Origin: Cyanophora paradoxa
Taxonomy: Eukaryota > Glaucocystophyceae > Cyanophorales > Cyanophoraceae
Assembly: GCA_004431415.1 (NCBI GenBank)
Contig: QPMI01000044.1
Coordinates: forward strand, 248,001-312,000
Direction of reading: 5' to 3'
DNA: 64,000 nucleotides
The notes beneath the pieces were generated by a model. That model was not told the origin of the DNA. It did not search any database and was given only the letters and a program-made list of their open reading frames with translations. The translations under genes were made by a program, and so were the position numbers. Positions 17,948 through 29,472 of this stretch are shown piece after piece; positions within the stretch are counted from its first letter, which is position 1; the number at the start of each line of letters is the position of its first letter.

Positions 17948-20900
17948 ATGGCCAGCTGCATGCCGCCATGCGCATGCCACGCACGCGGCGCCGCCGCCGA
18001 CCGCGGTCGGGTCAATCTTAAGCTTCAGGCTGCGGTGGCAATCTTCGCACTCGCCTTTGCCGCGAGTACCATCGCTCCGGGTGCGCGCGCGCCCGTCCTT
18101 CGGCAACCGGCTAGCTATAGCAAATTTTCCCGGACTCCGCCGCCGGGCCGGGCCGCGGAAATTCCAACTCGGAACGATCCACACGGCGGAATTCGAATAT
18201 TAATGGGCCTCTTTCCCGCGCAGCGGCGGCTGCGGACCTCCCGCGCATCCCGATGCTCGGAGGCGCCACGCTGCCCCAGGGCCCATCGTGGGACGCCATT
18301 CCCAAGGGCAACTACTCGTACTGCATCGGGTCTGAGTGGCTGCAGACCACACAAACCGGTGCGCAAATTTAGGCGGGTTGGTCGCCTCCCGGAGTCCCAG
18401 CTGTTTGATTGTCCAGTAACGCCTTGTGGCGCCGGCACACTGAGCACTGCGGCAGGAACGGGCACGAGCGCAGACTTCGACCATAGAGCTATCGGATGTG
18501 AGTTCCAATTGACAACCGCCCCTATATATATGTATATATAGCTAAATCCACTTCGATTCGTTTTATAGTGATAAGCACTGACCACGATCATGATGATTGC
18601 GCGCGCAGCACTGCATTACTCGGAATTTGACGGTGTTCACTCCTCTGTTCCTCTAGATCTGTTCCTCATTAAAGGCTCTGAAAAAGATGCATGTTTAATT
18701 TAATCCTTAATATCAGTTCGCAGGCTTTTTGTATGTGGGAACGAACAGGGCTATCTTCCGCGTGAACAGCACCTGCGGTAGCGAGCTGGTGGCGGGCGTC
18801 GCGCTGACTGACGAGCTCTTCAAGGCGATAGATTACGATTATTCTCTGAGTTACAACAAAGCCTACAAACTGCCCCTCACGGGGGCAACGTCCGCGGCCA
18901 TCCTCGCCGCGGATCTCACGTTCAGTGCCGGATGCTGCGAAGGAGGCGAGGGAAAGCGCCGGCAGCTGCTGCAATCGTACACCGTCAATTCACCAGGCGT
19001 TGGATTCAGGTGCGCGCACACATCTTGAAGCTTGCCAATGCATATATATGCTATTGCAGTCGCGATCATTGATTCGATTGTGCGATTGCGCAGCGACGTT
19101 ATTGGACTCGTGGCTGGGTCGGCAAACAAACTTTACTGGCTCAGCGCGAGCAACAATAGAATTGGATACGTCACACTAAACGCCAACCCCAATGACAATA
19201 CAATCACGACCCTCTGGAACGGAACTTGCCCCTCTGGTACGAACCCCAATGTGTCGGGAAATGTATATATCAAATTGCGCAGTTGAAGGAGGCGAGGGAG
19301 AGGGAGAGGAACGGAGACGCGTGCGCCTGCTTGAAGGAGAAAGCTTGAATTTTGTCGGAGGATACGAGTATTCTCCGAAAGGTTCTTGAGCGTCTCACGA
19401 TTTCTTGAGACCCAATTCTCTAATCTATAAACTGTCTGTCGTGGCCAGGAATCGCGCACCACGGCAGCAAAATATATGTCCTCGCGAGCGTGAGACCGTG
19501 CGGCAACACTCCTGACGGTTGGAGAGACAAGGTAGTATTGTTCACAATCCCAGCCGCTGGTTCGCGTCCGCTCGAATTGATATTAATTATGAGTTTACCA
19601 AATCGAAAGACGCTAACAGTTCTAATTGCCCTCAATTGCAATATGTACTACTACGGTATCATGATCACGGCGTGCGCAGGTGGCGACCCTCAGTTCATCT
19701 CGGAGAATCTAGGAGGGAACGAGCAGAGGCTCCAGGTCATCGGAGACTTTGGCGGGCAGATGGCCATCGACGTCGACGGGGACAACGTTCACCTCTTCAT
19801 AGGCCTGGAGTATGACGAGCCCTACATCGATGGCGCTCCCGGGTACCTCCTCACGCATATCGTAAAGGTGCCTTTTTTTTCAGACATTGGATCCAGCACA
19901 TACAAGAATATTAATGCCGTTCACGCATCGATATCGTGATCGATTTTCAACTTGCGAACCTCACAGGTCGTTGTAGCGCACGCCACGAACACACTTGTCT
20001 CCTTCACGAACTTCACGAGCTTCATGTCGTACACGAGGCAATTCAATTTCACCCAGAGCGGAGAGATTAAAACCTGGAATGGATACTTTGAGGTCGTCCC
20101 TGGGCACATGTCCGTTCTTCGCACGAATTCGACTGGCCTTGGATTGTACTTTCAGTTCATTATTATATTTCACGCCCATGATCAGAATATTAATTTTTTT
20201 TTTTTTTGCAAAAGCCCAACCGGGCAATGTTCGTATTAAGTGACAGCAACAGCCTCCCCGTCGCTGCCATCGACTGGGGGGGCGCCTAGGCTAGCTCTGA
20301 GGCTCTGCGGCATAGAGGGAAGACGTCCTGCTATCCTATCCTAGCTGTCCGCGATCGAGCTGGAGCGTGTGGGGGTCGTGAGGCGGGGTTGTCCTTGGCC
20401 CTGAGGGAGGGGGAGGGGGGGGAGGGGGAGGAGGGCACTTTCTGCCAGGTTGGGCTTAATTATAAAGGGGCGGGAGGAAAGGGGGGGGGGTAAAAAGGGA
20501 GAGCGGGGGGAGAGGGGTCTCGGAGGAAGTAAAGCCGGCTGCCATGGCCCGATCGCGAGCGCCGCCGCTAGCTGCCTAGTTTCTTGTCGCAGGCGGGGAC
20601 CTCTGCTGCAGTGCCGGCTGGCCGTAAGCTTGTGGTGCCGTGGGAGTGGGCGGTCCGGGCCGTCACCACGGGACGGCTGGGGAGTCGAAGTCAGGCGGCG
20701 GCTCAAGGAGGGGGCCGCGGGAGGGGGCAGTCTCGGTTTCTGTGCGCTCGAGTGTAGCAACGAAGCCGGCAGCTGTCCACATGAGCGGATCGAGGGGGGC
20801 GGGGGGGGGCGGGTGGTCATCGTCCGGCTCCCAGGCCCAGGTAATGGTGCTAGGGTCGAGGGCGGGCTTGGCATCGGCAGGGGACAGACCGCGGGCGGCG

Positions 20901-23900
20901 TATTCCGCCTTAGTTATGGCGACAAGGGCACGGGCCCAGACGTCGCGGGCAAACGCCTCCCAGATTAGCTGGGCCGTAGGCTTACCGGTCCACTCACGGT
21001 CCTCCTTCGTGAGCGTGTGCACCCGCCACGCGGCGCTGATCATGAGGCCAGCGAGGGCGGGAAGGAGGGCCGCGGGGGCGAGCGGGGCGCGGCGGCTCTG
21101 GGGTTTGCCAACGGAGTGGGGTACGGCGTAGAAGCCCGTGATGGCGTGCGCGCAGCTCAGGGGGACCCGCCTGTGGAAGTGGGCGTTCCAGCGCTCGATC
21201 AGCTCTTCCCAGGCCGCCCGCGCTGGGGCGCAGTAGTAGACTGCGTGGTCCGAGGTGTCCTCTGGGATATCTATGCATTCGCAGACTTCGCAGAAGGGGC
21301 TGGGGCGTGCGCCGATGCGGTGGAGGAACTGGCCGGCGGGGAGGCATGCATGGGTGGCCCAGAGCCAGATCTCTCTGTTCCAGGCTGTGAGACTGGCGTG
21401 GCGGCAGCCGTACTTCCATACGTTCTGCCACAGGCAGCGTGGCGGCGGGGCCCCAAAGCGGGCGAGGGGGCCCGGGTCGGGGGTGGGGGGGAGGGCGAGG
21501 AGCGCGCGGTAGCCCGCTGAGATGCGGTACTCGAGCCAGGGGCGGGGGCCTTTGGGGGAGGCAAAGAGGAGGCCCGTGTGGGTCCAGGGCGTGGCGTCTA
21601 GGCGCCCGGCGAGGACGGGGCGGCCTGCAGGCCAGCGCTGCTTCTGCTTGGTGGAGCCGGGGGGTACGAGGACGACATGGGCCCGCGGGAGCGAGACCGG
21701 GGCGGCGGGGAGGGGCTGGGTTGGCGTTGGCGGCTCGGCGAGCGTTCCGTCCGGGAGGGCGCCTACGCGGCAGCCGGTCGGGGGGGTGCCGGGGAGGGCG
21801 AGGATGACCGCGGATGGGCCGGGGCGGCGGGGGCCGTGGCCCGCCACGATCGGGGGGTCGAGGACGCGGGGGTCGCCGCCGGGACCGGAGCGGACCGCTG
21901 CCGGGCCACGGTACAGGGGGGCGAGGCCGAGGGCGGTCACCTGTGCCGAGAGCTGCGTGCGAATCACGTGAAGACGGTTGCGGGCCGCGGTGGACAGGCC
22001 AGGGGGGGGTACGGTGAGGACCTGGCCGGCCTGGGTGATCTTCGGCGACGTGGCGGAGCCGGCGGCGAGCGCGCGGTCAGCCGCCTTGGCGCCCCAGAGC
22101 TGATCGGCCGAGGAGAGCACCGGGTTGAACCAGAGCGGCTCTGCGCGGAAGCGTTCACGCGTGAGCGGGAGGGACGCGGGTGATCGGACGGCTGGGCAGC
22201 TGGCGGGCTGCTCCGCTGCTGCGCGCGGGCGGAGGAGGCCTAGGATGCGTGCGGCCGGGGCTAGCGGGCCTTGGCAGGGGAGGAGCGCGGATTGGCGGGC
22301 CAGCGGGATTTGTGCACCGAGTGCGGCGATGCCGAGCGAGCGGGCAACGGAGCTCCGGGCGCGCGAGAAGAGGACGCCGATGTCGTCGGCTGCAAACAGC
22401 TTCCAGATCGCGAACGTCGGGTCGCAGAGCGCCTTGATGTACGTGCCGGCCTGCGCGAGGAGGCGAGACTCGAGGTCGATGGCGCCAAGGCCGCCGTGAG
22501 CGGGCGGGCGCACCGCCATCGCGCGACTGATCCTGCCCCGCGGGGCTCGTTTCGTTGCCGGCGCCTCGGGGGCCCGGGGCCAGATCGCGCACCAGTACTC
22601 GTGTTTGAGGGCGTCGAGCGCTGCCGGCGGGCACGGGAGGAATGAGGCCGCATACATGAGCTTGGACGCGAGGATCGCGGTGGCGACGTACGCGCGCTGG
22701 TGCGCGCGCATACCTCGGAGGTTCCACCGCGTGCGCGCCTTGCGCATGCCTTCGCCCTTGCCGAGCCAAAACTCGGTCGTGTCAAGTTCGCCCGTCGAGC
22801 CCAGTGGGATTCCGAGCGTCGTCGTCTGCGAGACCCAGCGGATCGGGATCTGTGCTGCCCAGGCTGGCAGCGTCTGCGGCGGGCGGATCGCGGCGGCGCC
22901 AGCGAGCATACCTTCCGTTTTGCTTAGGCTGAGGCACGAGCCGTTGTACTTCTCCGCCTTGGCGTACGTGCCGAGGCACTTCCGTACTGGTTTGCCGGGA
23001 TCAGGCGACTGCGGGTCGATCAGGATCGTGTGCGCCGCGTCGTCGGCGTATTGGTTCAATTTGGATTCGACCCCGGGATTCCCGGGCGCCGGTACGCCGG
23101 TTATCTCGGGGTCTGCTAGTATCGCGCGCGTCGTCGGCTCTTGCTGCGTATTGAAGAACATGCACGCGAACGGGTCGCCCTGCATCGCGCTCCGCGTGAT
23201 TTTGATGGGATCGGGGTCGACGACGCCGTTGAGCATCACTTTTGATCGCGCGCCTTTGATCGCAGCGCGAACGTCCTGGAGGAATTCCGCGGGGAAGCCT
23301 TGAATCGCGAGAACGCGCAGCGCATAGATGTGCTCGACGCGGTCGTACGCTTTTTCAAAGTCCGTGTTTAAGACGACGATATGCTTGCCCTCGCGGGCGG
23401 CGTAGCGGATGACGGACTGCATCTGCCAGACGTTATCCGCGCCGTTTCGATCGGGCATGAAGCCCGTTTGGACCGAGCTAATCGTGTGCTGGCACGCGGG
23501 GGCGATCCGCTTCGCCAAGACCGCCCCGTAGAGGCGGCGATCAATTTGCAGTAGCGTGATGGGGCGCCAGTTCTGGATCCGGTCGCGGTCACCCTTTTTA
23601 TAGAGCAGCTGGATGAGTCCCATGCGCTGGCGCTCCGAGAGCACTCCTAGGGCGCGCGCGCAGTTGTAGCTCTCGGCGATAATGGGGCCTATTACGTCCC
23701 AGAACTTAAGGTAGAACCGGACGGTCATGCCATCCTCGCCCGGCGCAGTGGACTTATTCATCTCCTTGAGGCTTTCCCCCACTTCCTGAGCGGTGTACTC
23801 GCCCTGGGTCGGGGCGCAGAGGGGGGCGGGTGCGGTATCAAGGCAAGGGGCAAGCAGGGCTGCTTCTTCGAGCGACAGCGGATCGAGGGGAGTGAGGAGC

Positions 23901-26900
23901 GCAGCGTCCCGCAGCCGCCTAACGACAGCCGGGTACACCGCTTCCGCCTCCGGGGTGGCATCGGGCGCCGGGGCGCCGGGATCGGGATCGGGGTCCGGCG
24001 CGGGGGCCGGGTCCGGGCGAGCCTCGTCTGGCTCGGGCAGCGGACGGGAGGGATCCGAGCGTGCACGTTTCTGCACTGGCCCCGGGGGAGGTGGAGAGGA
24101 CGGGCGGGCTTCGCCGCGTCCGGAGGACGGTGGAGGGGGGGGTACGGGGCCGGCGGCGGGGCCGGGCGCAGGTGGGGGGGGGAGGTCGGGGGGTAGGGGG
24201 CGCTGAGCGGTGAGAAGCTCGGTGTAGTACGCCTTGACGTACCCCGTCATCGTCGCGTGGTCGGAGGCGGGCGGTGTGTCCGGGGTCGGGGGGTACGGCT
24301 GCATCGAGCGCATTTCGTGGTCAGCGCCGGCGTAGCGCATGTGGCGGGCGAGGTCGGGGGGGATGGTGACCGCTCCGGAGAGCGCGCGTTCTAGGTTCTT
24401 ACGGGAGTGGAAGGCGGCCTCGGCCGCGTCCAGCTTGGCTTCCTCGAGGGCCAGGTACCCGATGAGCGCCACCGCGCCGTCCTCGGCTTCGGTATCGCGG
24501 CCGGCTTCCTGCAGCGCCTGTTCGGCGCCTGCCCACATGTCTGCGACGGCTTCGCGCGCCTCCCGGAGTTCCGAGTTAGCGCGCGGGCGGAGAGAGTGGG
24601 CAATGGACCGGATGTCGGTGATGAGCTTGTCGAGCCAGCGTTGCCACTCGTGCGTCCGTCGCGGGGGCTGCGCCGCGAGCGAGTCAGCGATGAGCGCGCG
24701 AACGCGTTTGTCGAAGTCCGGGCGGGCGAGGACGCGGTCTTGCAGGCGGAAGCGGGATGATTTGGTCACGGGTTTAGCCCCCGTGAAGAGGCGCGCGTAA
24801 ACGGCATCGTGGTCTGGCCGCGGCGCTTGGCCGGCGGTGCGGAAGACGCCCACTTTCTCTGCCGCGGCGCAGAGGTCAGCCGAGAGGAAGACGTGGTCGA
24901 GGCGGGCTGCGTTTGTGCTCGAGCGGCTGGTCTTGTTGTGCCAGCGCGTGTAGATACGTTCCTCGGGGCGGCGACGGCGGTGCTCGTCTTGAAGACCGAG
25001 ATCTGCGAGCATCTCTGCCCAGTGAGCGAACGGCGGGGGCGGCGCGCCGGTTGCGCGGCGGCGGCTCTCGAGGAGCGGCTGGGCGTAAGCGTTGAAGTCG
25101 CCGCCGAGGATCAGCGAGGCGCCTTGAGGGATCGTGGGTTCCGTTAGTGAAGCTTGGAGACCTGCGGCGAGGCGGCGCTGCGCGTCTACGGCGTTCGCGG
25201 CGTAGACGCACGCGATGTAATAGTTGTGGTCGGCGCTGCCAAGGCGGAGAACTGTAACATCGTGCGCGGGCAGGCCCGCGCGGGGCGCGAGGGGGACGAG
25301 CTCGGCCTGGGCACCGGGGAGGCCTGGGATCTGGTTGCGCACGATGAAGCCAGTGCCTCTGCTCCAAGTGTCCGGGCGCGGGTTCGCTGCTGGGGGGATG
25401 TGAGCGGACCAGTGCGGGCCGATGCGGCGGGCGAAGGCGGCGATCTCTTTAGGGCTGAGGCGGTGGTCCACGAGGCCTAGAACGTCTATGTGCCTCTTTT
25501 TAAGCCACCGGGTGAGCCAGACGCGGCGGGGGACGCTGGTCAGGCTCTCGACATTCAAAAACGCGACCGTGAAGGTCGGGGGCGCTCCCGGGCGATCCGG
25601 GGGCGGGCCGCTCGTCTCAGCGGCCTTACTGGGGGGTGGTGCGCTGTTTTCGGCCATCCGTCGGCTCCTGGCTGACCTATCTAGCGCTTTCGGACTACAA
25701 GGGTCGGGTGGGCTCGGCGCGCGACTTTCCGAGCAGCTTGACACGCAGCGTTATCAGGAACCCACGGGTGGGAAACCTGGCCCGCCGCGCTGCCGTAATC
25801 GTCGCGCAACCGCAAATTTTCCGTACCCCCGAAGTCACCGATCAGAATATTAATTATAATTACGAACTCTCTTCCGCTTCGCCAGGTACCCAACTTGGCG
25901 GCTGCTCGTTCAAGTCGCCGATAACGTACGAAGCTACGGCCCCTCGCCGCCGAGTGGCACGCCCGAACGTGCCTTGGAGGAGGAGTATGCCGCCCCGAGC
26001 ACACGCATCGCCTCCTACGACGCGAACGGAGTCGAGATGAAGCATGAGAGCGTGTACAAAGTCTTGAGGTGATGATCATGCAAATGATGGCTGTTGACAG
26101 AATCGAATATTAATATAATCGCACCCGAATCCACTTCTAATTGAGCTAACCGCAATTGCAACCTATTCCTCGCCAGGCCGAACGAGAACCCAGAGGGGAT
26201 CGAACGCCCAGGAGATAAGCAAGGTGGGCGGAGGCGAGTGGTCAAGTCGCGATCGCGCCGTCAGCGCGGCAGAAACCTCATGGGGGGCATGTCGGATTCT
26301 GGCAACGTACTGTGGACCAAGCCTTACCTTCCGACGGCGGAGAATGGTGAGCTCATTTACGTATTAAGAGCAAACTATTCCGAGCGTTTGATTTACCAAC
26401 TTGACACGCACGCGGCAGGTATCACAAATGTTGGCACGCGCGAGTACCCCGTCTTCTTTTCGACCTGGAACAGGAACCTCATTTACGCGCACCACCTCAA
26501 CATAACCGGCGTGCCTATACCTACACCCAGTCCCAGCCCGAGTCCCAGCCCGAGCCCCAGTCCAAGCCCGAGCCCGAGCCCGAGCCCAAGCACGAGCTCG
26601 CCTACGGAGACCCCAAGCCCGAGCCCGTCTCCAAGCCCCGCCTCTGCGATGCCTACCCCCAGCCCGTCGACGGCGCCCGCGGCCGTCGTCGAGCTTCCAA
26701 CGCCAAGCCCCCTGCCGACGCCCACTCCTATTCCGCCCCTGGTGCGCACGAGCCCCCGAAAACATTCCGATGAACGCGCGCTCCTATAACTAATGATATC
26801 AATATATTAATGATCATGATTGCGATCGAAGGATTTCATCACACAAAACACGACCAGTACAGCTATCTTCGGCGACGTCAAGGTTCGTCTACATCTTTCC

Positions 26901-28195
26901 CATAAGTTCCCTGAATAGTGAGCGAGTCGTGTGTTATATTGATGCGAAATTAAACGCACATATATACAGTTCACCCCGAGTGACTTCATACCAAAGGTGC
27001 GAGCAAACCATTTCTCAAAGACATTCATATGTATATCTGCGCTCACTTCGGATTTCGTTAACGTTGCAGCAAAGGAATGGGCGTCTTATCTATGAAGCCG
27101 TCCTCGATAAGGCAGCGTTCAGTATTCCCCAGGTGCGCATGCGCTGCAATTCAGTTTATAATTACATTTAATTTAGACCTCGAGCGCTAGCTAGCCACAA
27201 TTGATATCGTTCAATTTTGATGCAAGCGCGCAGGGCGCCGCCAGCTCCAATGATTACGTCATCGTCCCTGTCACGGGTTTGCTCAAGGTAATTATAATCA
27301 AATTGAACGACAATACCCACCAATTACCAGCATCGATTTCTGGCTTTCCCCATTTGACAACCACTGATTGATCGTGATCGAGCAGCCTGGAGACAAGGTG
27401 AAGCTATCTATCCTTGACGAGGTACTTTTCCCCAGTATTTTTTAATAGACTTCACCAATTGCAATAAATTCACCGTTCGACGTCCTCCTCCTCCAGGCCA
27501 CCGGCCAAGAGCGGCCGTGCACGGAAGAGGTCGTCGAGCAGTCCGGGAGCGAAGTCGTCCTCAAGTTCAAGCTGCCGCGGCCCACCCGCCGCATGCTCCA
27601 CCGCCACCTCCTCCAGGCGTTCAAGAGCAACTACGCCGTGCGCCCGTCTTGAACTCGTTGGCCGGCGCCCCTCTCGCCGGCCTCTTACGCGTGCCCAGTA
27701 CACTCTTGTTATCAACCCAAGCGATGGAGCGAGCTTCGTCCCGTTGTACATCGTCAATGTGCGCCTCCAGAGCGGGAACGAAACCCGATGTATAAGAGCC
27801 TCTAATAGCTAGATCTAGTTTTACAAGTTTCGCGCGCTGCCTGCCCATACCCATGGTCTTGATCGGCTTCCAAGATCTCCCCCCGGCCTGAGTCCACCTC
27901 CATCCCAATTATTAAATTAAATCTGACTCTGAGTCGACTGCAGGCCTTGCGGTTCAACTCGGTCACTTCCTTGAACTCCGTGCCATACTGGCCCAGCTCT
28001 GCGCTCCCGATCTCTACGGTTCGCGATCTCCGTTTCATTTCCGAAGTTCTCGTTCTGTTGATTATAATTATAACATCCATATGAATACTTACGCGGCCTG
28101 CTTCGTCTGCGTCGCAGGGCGCTTTTGGCCTCTTGATCAGCCTTGCTGTGGCAGCCTTTGCCGGCCTGCACAATGTGTGGGGGATTTCCTGCTGA
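17948..28195 (+). CDS. secreted or type I membrane protein, beta-propeller-like, Ser-Pro-rich, multi-exon
   Basis: I place exons at 17948-18080, 18224-18358, 18724-19009, 19094-19236, 19449-19559, 19680-19867, 19967 to about 20100, about 20214-20285, 25886-26068, 26177-26741, 26832-26882, 27070-27132, 27234-27287, 27386-27421, 27497-27637, 27699-27758, 27944-28018 and 28118-28195. Intron phases agree at nearly every junction checked. Exon 1 ends in a signal-peptide-like core ([17 protein letters not shown]). Exons 3-8 carry propeller-like strands ([56 protein letters not shown]). Exon 26177-26741 holds a long Pro-Ser repeat. The last exon is a membrane helix ([13 protein letters not shown]) with a tail of a few residues. 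The likely place is the cell surface, perhaps as an adhesin. The family is not identified. An antisense LINE occupies one intron. Confidence 0.72.
20330..25765 (-). mobile_element. L1-like LINE inserted antisense in an intron
   Basis: One long ORF (25744-20663) with a 3' untranslated stretch reaching a TAGGATAGGATAG tail on the minus strand at about 20330-20343, instead of poly(A). The 5' end is near 25765 but not fixed. I could not identify a target duplication by eye. The insertion lies in an intron between exons ending near 20285 and starting at 25886 of the host gene. Confidence 0.8.
20663..25744 (-). CDS. LINE ORF2: AP endonuclease, reverse transcriptase, zinc-finger protein
   Basis: 1,693 residues, uninterrupted. 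An exonuclease-endonuclease-phosphatase domain spans about 55-335 (FLNVESL near 62, GGDFNAY near 211, LDHVFLSAD near 280, [10 protein letters not shown] near 308); it nicks target DNA. A Pro-rich linker covers about 520-620. The reverse transcriptase covers about 690-960, with [24 protein letters not shown] near 795, [11 protein letters not shown] near 850 and the catalytic YADD near 899. A C-terminal Cys cluster CEVCE...H...YYC near 1482-1510 matches the zf-RVT motif of L1-like elements. No RNase H and no separate ORF1 were recognised. The intact frame suggests recent activity. Confidence 0.92.
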   Translation of the reverse strand: MSSCSESRAPSPPDPCSPKALDRSARSRRMAENSAPPPSKAAETSGPPPDRPGAPPTFTVAFLNVESLTSVPRRVWLTRWLKKRHIDVLGLVDHRLSPKEIAAFARRIGPHWSAHIPPAANPRPDTWSRGTGFIVRNQIPGLPGAQAELVPLAPRAGLPAHDVTVLRLGSADHNYYIACVYAANAVDAQRRLAAGLQASLTEPTIPQGASLILGGDFNAYAQPLLESRRRATGAPPPPFAHWAEMLADLGLQDEHRRRRPEERIYTRWHNKTSRSSTNAARLDHVFLSADLCAAAEKVGVFRTAGQAPRPDHDAVYARLFTGAKPVTKSSRFRLQDRVLARPDFDKRVRALIADSLAAQPPRRTHEWQRWLDKLITDIRSIAHSLRPRANSELREAREAVADMWAGAEQALQEAGRDTEAEDGAVALIGYLALEEAKLDAAEAAFHSRKNLERALSGAVTIPPDLARHMRYAGADHEMRSMQPYPPTPDTPPASDHATMTGYVKAYYTELLTAQRPLPPDLPPPPAPGPAAGPVPPPPPSSGRGEARPSSPPPPGPVQKRARSDPSRPLPEPDEARPDPAPAPDPDPDPGAPAPDATPEAEAVYPAVVRRLRDAALLTPLDPLSLEEAALLAPCLDTAPAPLCAPTQGEYTAQEVGESLKEMNKSTAPGEDGMTVRFYLKFWDVIGPIIAESYNCARALGVLSERQRMGLIQLLYKKGDRDRIQNWRPITLLQIDRRLYGAVLAKRIAPACQHTISSVQTGFMPDRNGADNVWQMQSVIRYAAREGKHIVVLNTDFEKAYDRVEHIYALRVLAIQGFPAEFLQDVRAAIKGARSKVMLNGVVDPDPIKITRSAMQGDPFACMFFNTQQEPTTRAILADPEITGVPAPGNPGVESKLNQYADDAAHTILIDPQSPDPGKPVRKCLGTYAKAEKYNGSCLSLSKTEGMLAGAAAIRPPQTLPAWAAQIPIRWVSQTTTLGIPLGSTGELDTTEFWLGKGEGMRKARTRWNLRGMRAHQRAYVATAILASKLMYAASFLPCPPAALDALKHEYWCAIWPRAPEAPATKRAPRGRISRAMAVRPPAHGGLGAIDLESRLLAQAGTYIKALCDPTFAIWKLFAADDIGVLFSRARSSVARSLGIAALGAQIPLARQSALLPCQGPLAPAARILGLLRPRAAAEQPASCPAVRSPASLPLTRERFRAEPLWFNPVLSSADQLWGAKAADRALAAGSATSPKITQAGQVLTVPPPGLSTAARNRLHVIRTQLSAQVTALGLAPLYRGPAAVRSGPGGDPRVLDPPIVAGHGPRRPGPSAVILALPGTPPTGCRVGALPDGTLAEPPTPTQPLPAAPVSLPRAHVVLVPPGSTKQKQRWPAGRPVLAGRLDATPWTHTGLLFASPKGPRPWLEYRISAGYRALLALPPTPDPGPLARFGAPPPRCLWQNVWKYGCRHASLTAWNREIWLWATHACLPAGQFLHRIGARPSPFCEVCECIDIPEDTSDHAVYYCAPARAAWEELIERWNAHFHRRVPLSCAHAITGFYAVPHSVGKPQSRRAPLAPAALLPALAGLMISAAWRVHTLTKEDREWTGKPTAQLIWEAFARDVWARALVAITKAEYAARGLSPADAKPALDPSTITWAWEPDDDHPPPPAPLDPLMWTAAGFVATLERTETETAPSRGPLLEPPPDFDSPAVPW
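26520..26650 (+). repeat. Pro-Ser codon repeat (CCCAGTCCGAGC)
   Basis: In-frame tandem CCN-AGY codons encode about 20 Pro-Ser dipeptides, then Ser-Ser-Pro-Thr-Glu-Thr and further Pro-Ser. Such stretches are typical of hydroxyproline-rich, O-glycosylated wall or matrix stalks in algae. The repeat is part of the exon 26177-26741. Confidence 0.8.
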
Positions 28196-28907
28196 TCTTG
28201 AAATGGGAGCACGCTCTGCCGTTTCTCGCCCCACAAGCGAGCGGCATGCGCATGCCCTGTGGCAAAGAATAAATCTGTGGCCAGAATTTTCGCTTTCGCT
28301 TCATTCTCGCTTTCGCTTTCGTTTCGAGATAGCTATAGTCTAAATCTTGTTCCAGGAATATTGTATTCCCGCGGTTGCGGCGCGCATATGCGTGCGCGCG
28401 TATCCGGTCAACAATGTCGCAGCTAGATAATAAGTTTACTCTAGATGTGTTAGATTTCGTTTTCTTGGTCGACAAATTTAACCATACAGATACAGATATA
28501 TATCGACATGCACACCATCACCATGGCCAAACCCTTGGGTCATGCCATGCCGATCAGTCAGACGGGCCAGCCGCTGAGTATACGTAGGCGCACAGTGCAC
28601 CGCGCACTGGCATATCGCCTGCGTGCGGCACGTGCGCATAGGGCATGTGCTGGTCAAATTCAAGAGAGCAACGCTTAACCTACTAGAACTATTTTCTCCC
28701 TAATACCCATAGCTGGTCCGGGCAAAGCCATAAAAAGGAAGAGCACATGCAGGAAGACCTAGAGCCATCGCGATCAGCTACGAATACAAGCTCTACAAGC
28801 AAAGACCGCAAGCGGAAGGCCACACCAACGCCAGCGCCGGCGGAAACCGGCCGCGGCTGCGACTGATCATGGCACCGACAATGACTGCCGGTGCCGGGGC
28901 CCTCCCT
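28196..28907. other. intergenic gap between convergent genes
   Basis: Lies between the ends of the rightward membrane-protein gene and the leftward CorA gene. It contains TTTCGCTTTCGCTTTCG repeats (about 28288-28327). No gene is seen. Both transcript 3' ends should be here. Confidence 0.55.
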
Positions 28908-29371
28908 CTAGCTGGTGAGCCAGTTCTTGTGGTAGAAGAACAACAGCATGCCCATCGCCATCGAGCAGCAGATGCCCCAGAACATCCTGCGCGAGATTCG
29001 AACCCGTGAGCCGCTTCCAGAGATCTAGAGCTTAGCGTCAAGAACCGTATGCGCACTCGTAGCCGTAGTCCCAGTGGATCTCGGGGATGGTGGGGAAGTT
29101 CATGCCGTAGACGCCCGCGATGAACGAGAGCGGGATGAAGAGCGTCGAGATCATCGTCAGCACCTAATATAAGGGCGCAAGGAGCGTATACGTAAGACTT
29201 CTTCACTTGACTTGACCTTGCTTCTAGACTCCGGGCCTGCTAATTAAAAATAATAGAAACATAGAAAGAAAGTCATTGTAATAGAGGTAGATCATAGAGA
29301 TCATAGAAATAGGGCGGGGCGGGACGGGACGGGGCGGGACGGGACGGGACGGGACGGGGCGGGGCGGGGGG

Positions 29372-29404
<33 letters not shown>

Positions 29405-29428
29405 GGGCGGGGCGGGGCGGGGGCGGGG

Positions 29429-29472
<44 letters not shown>

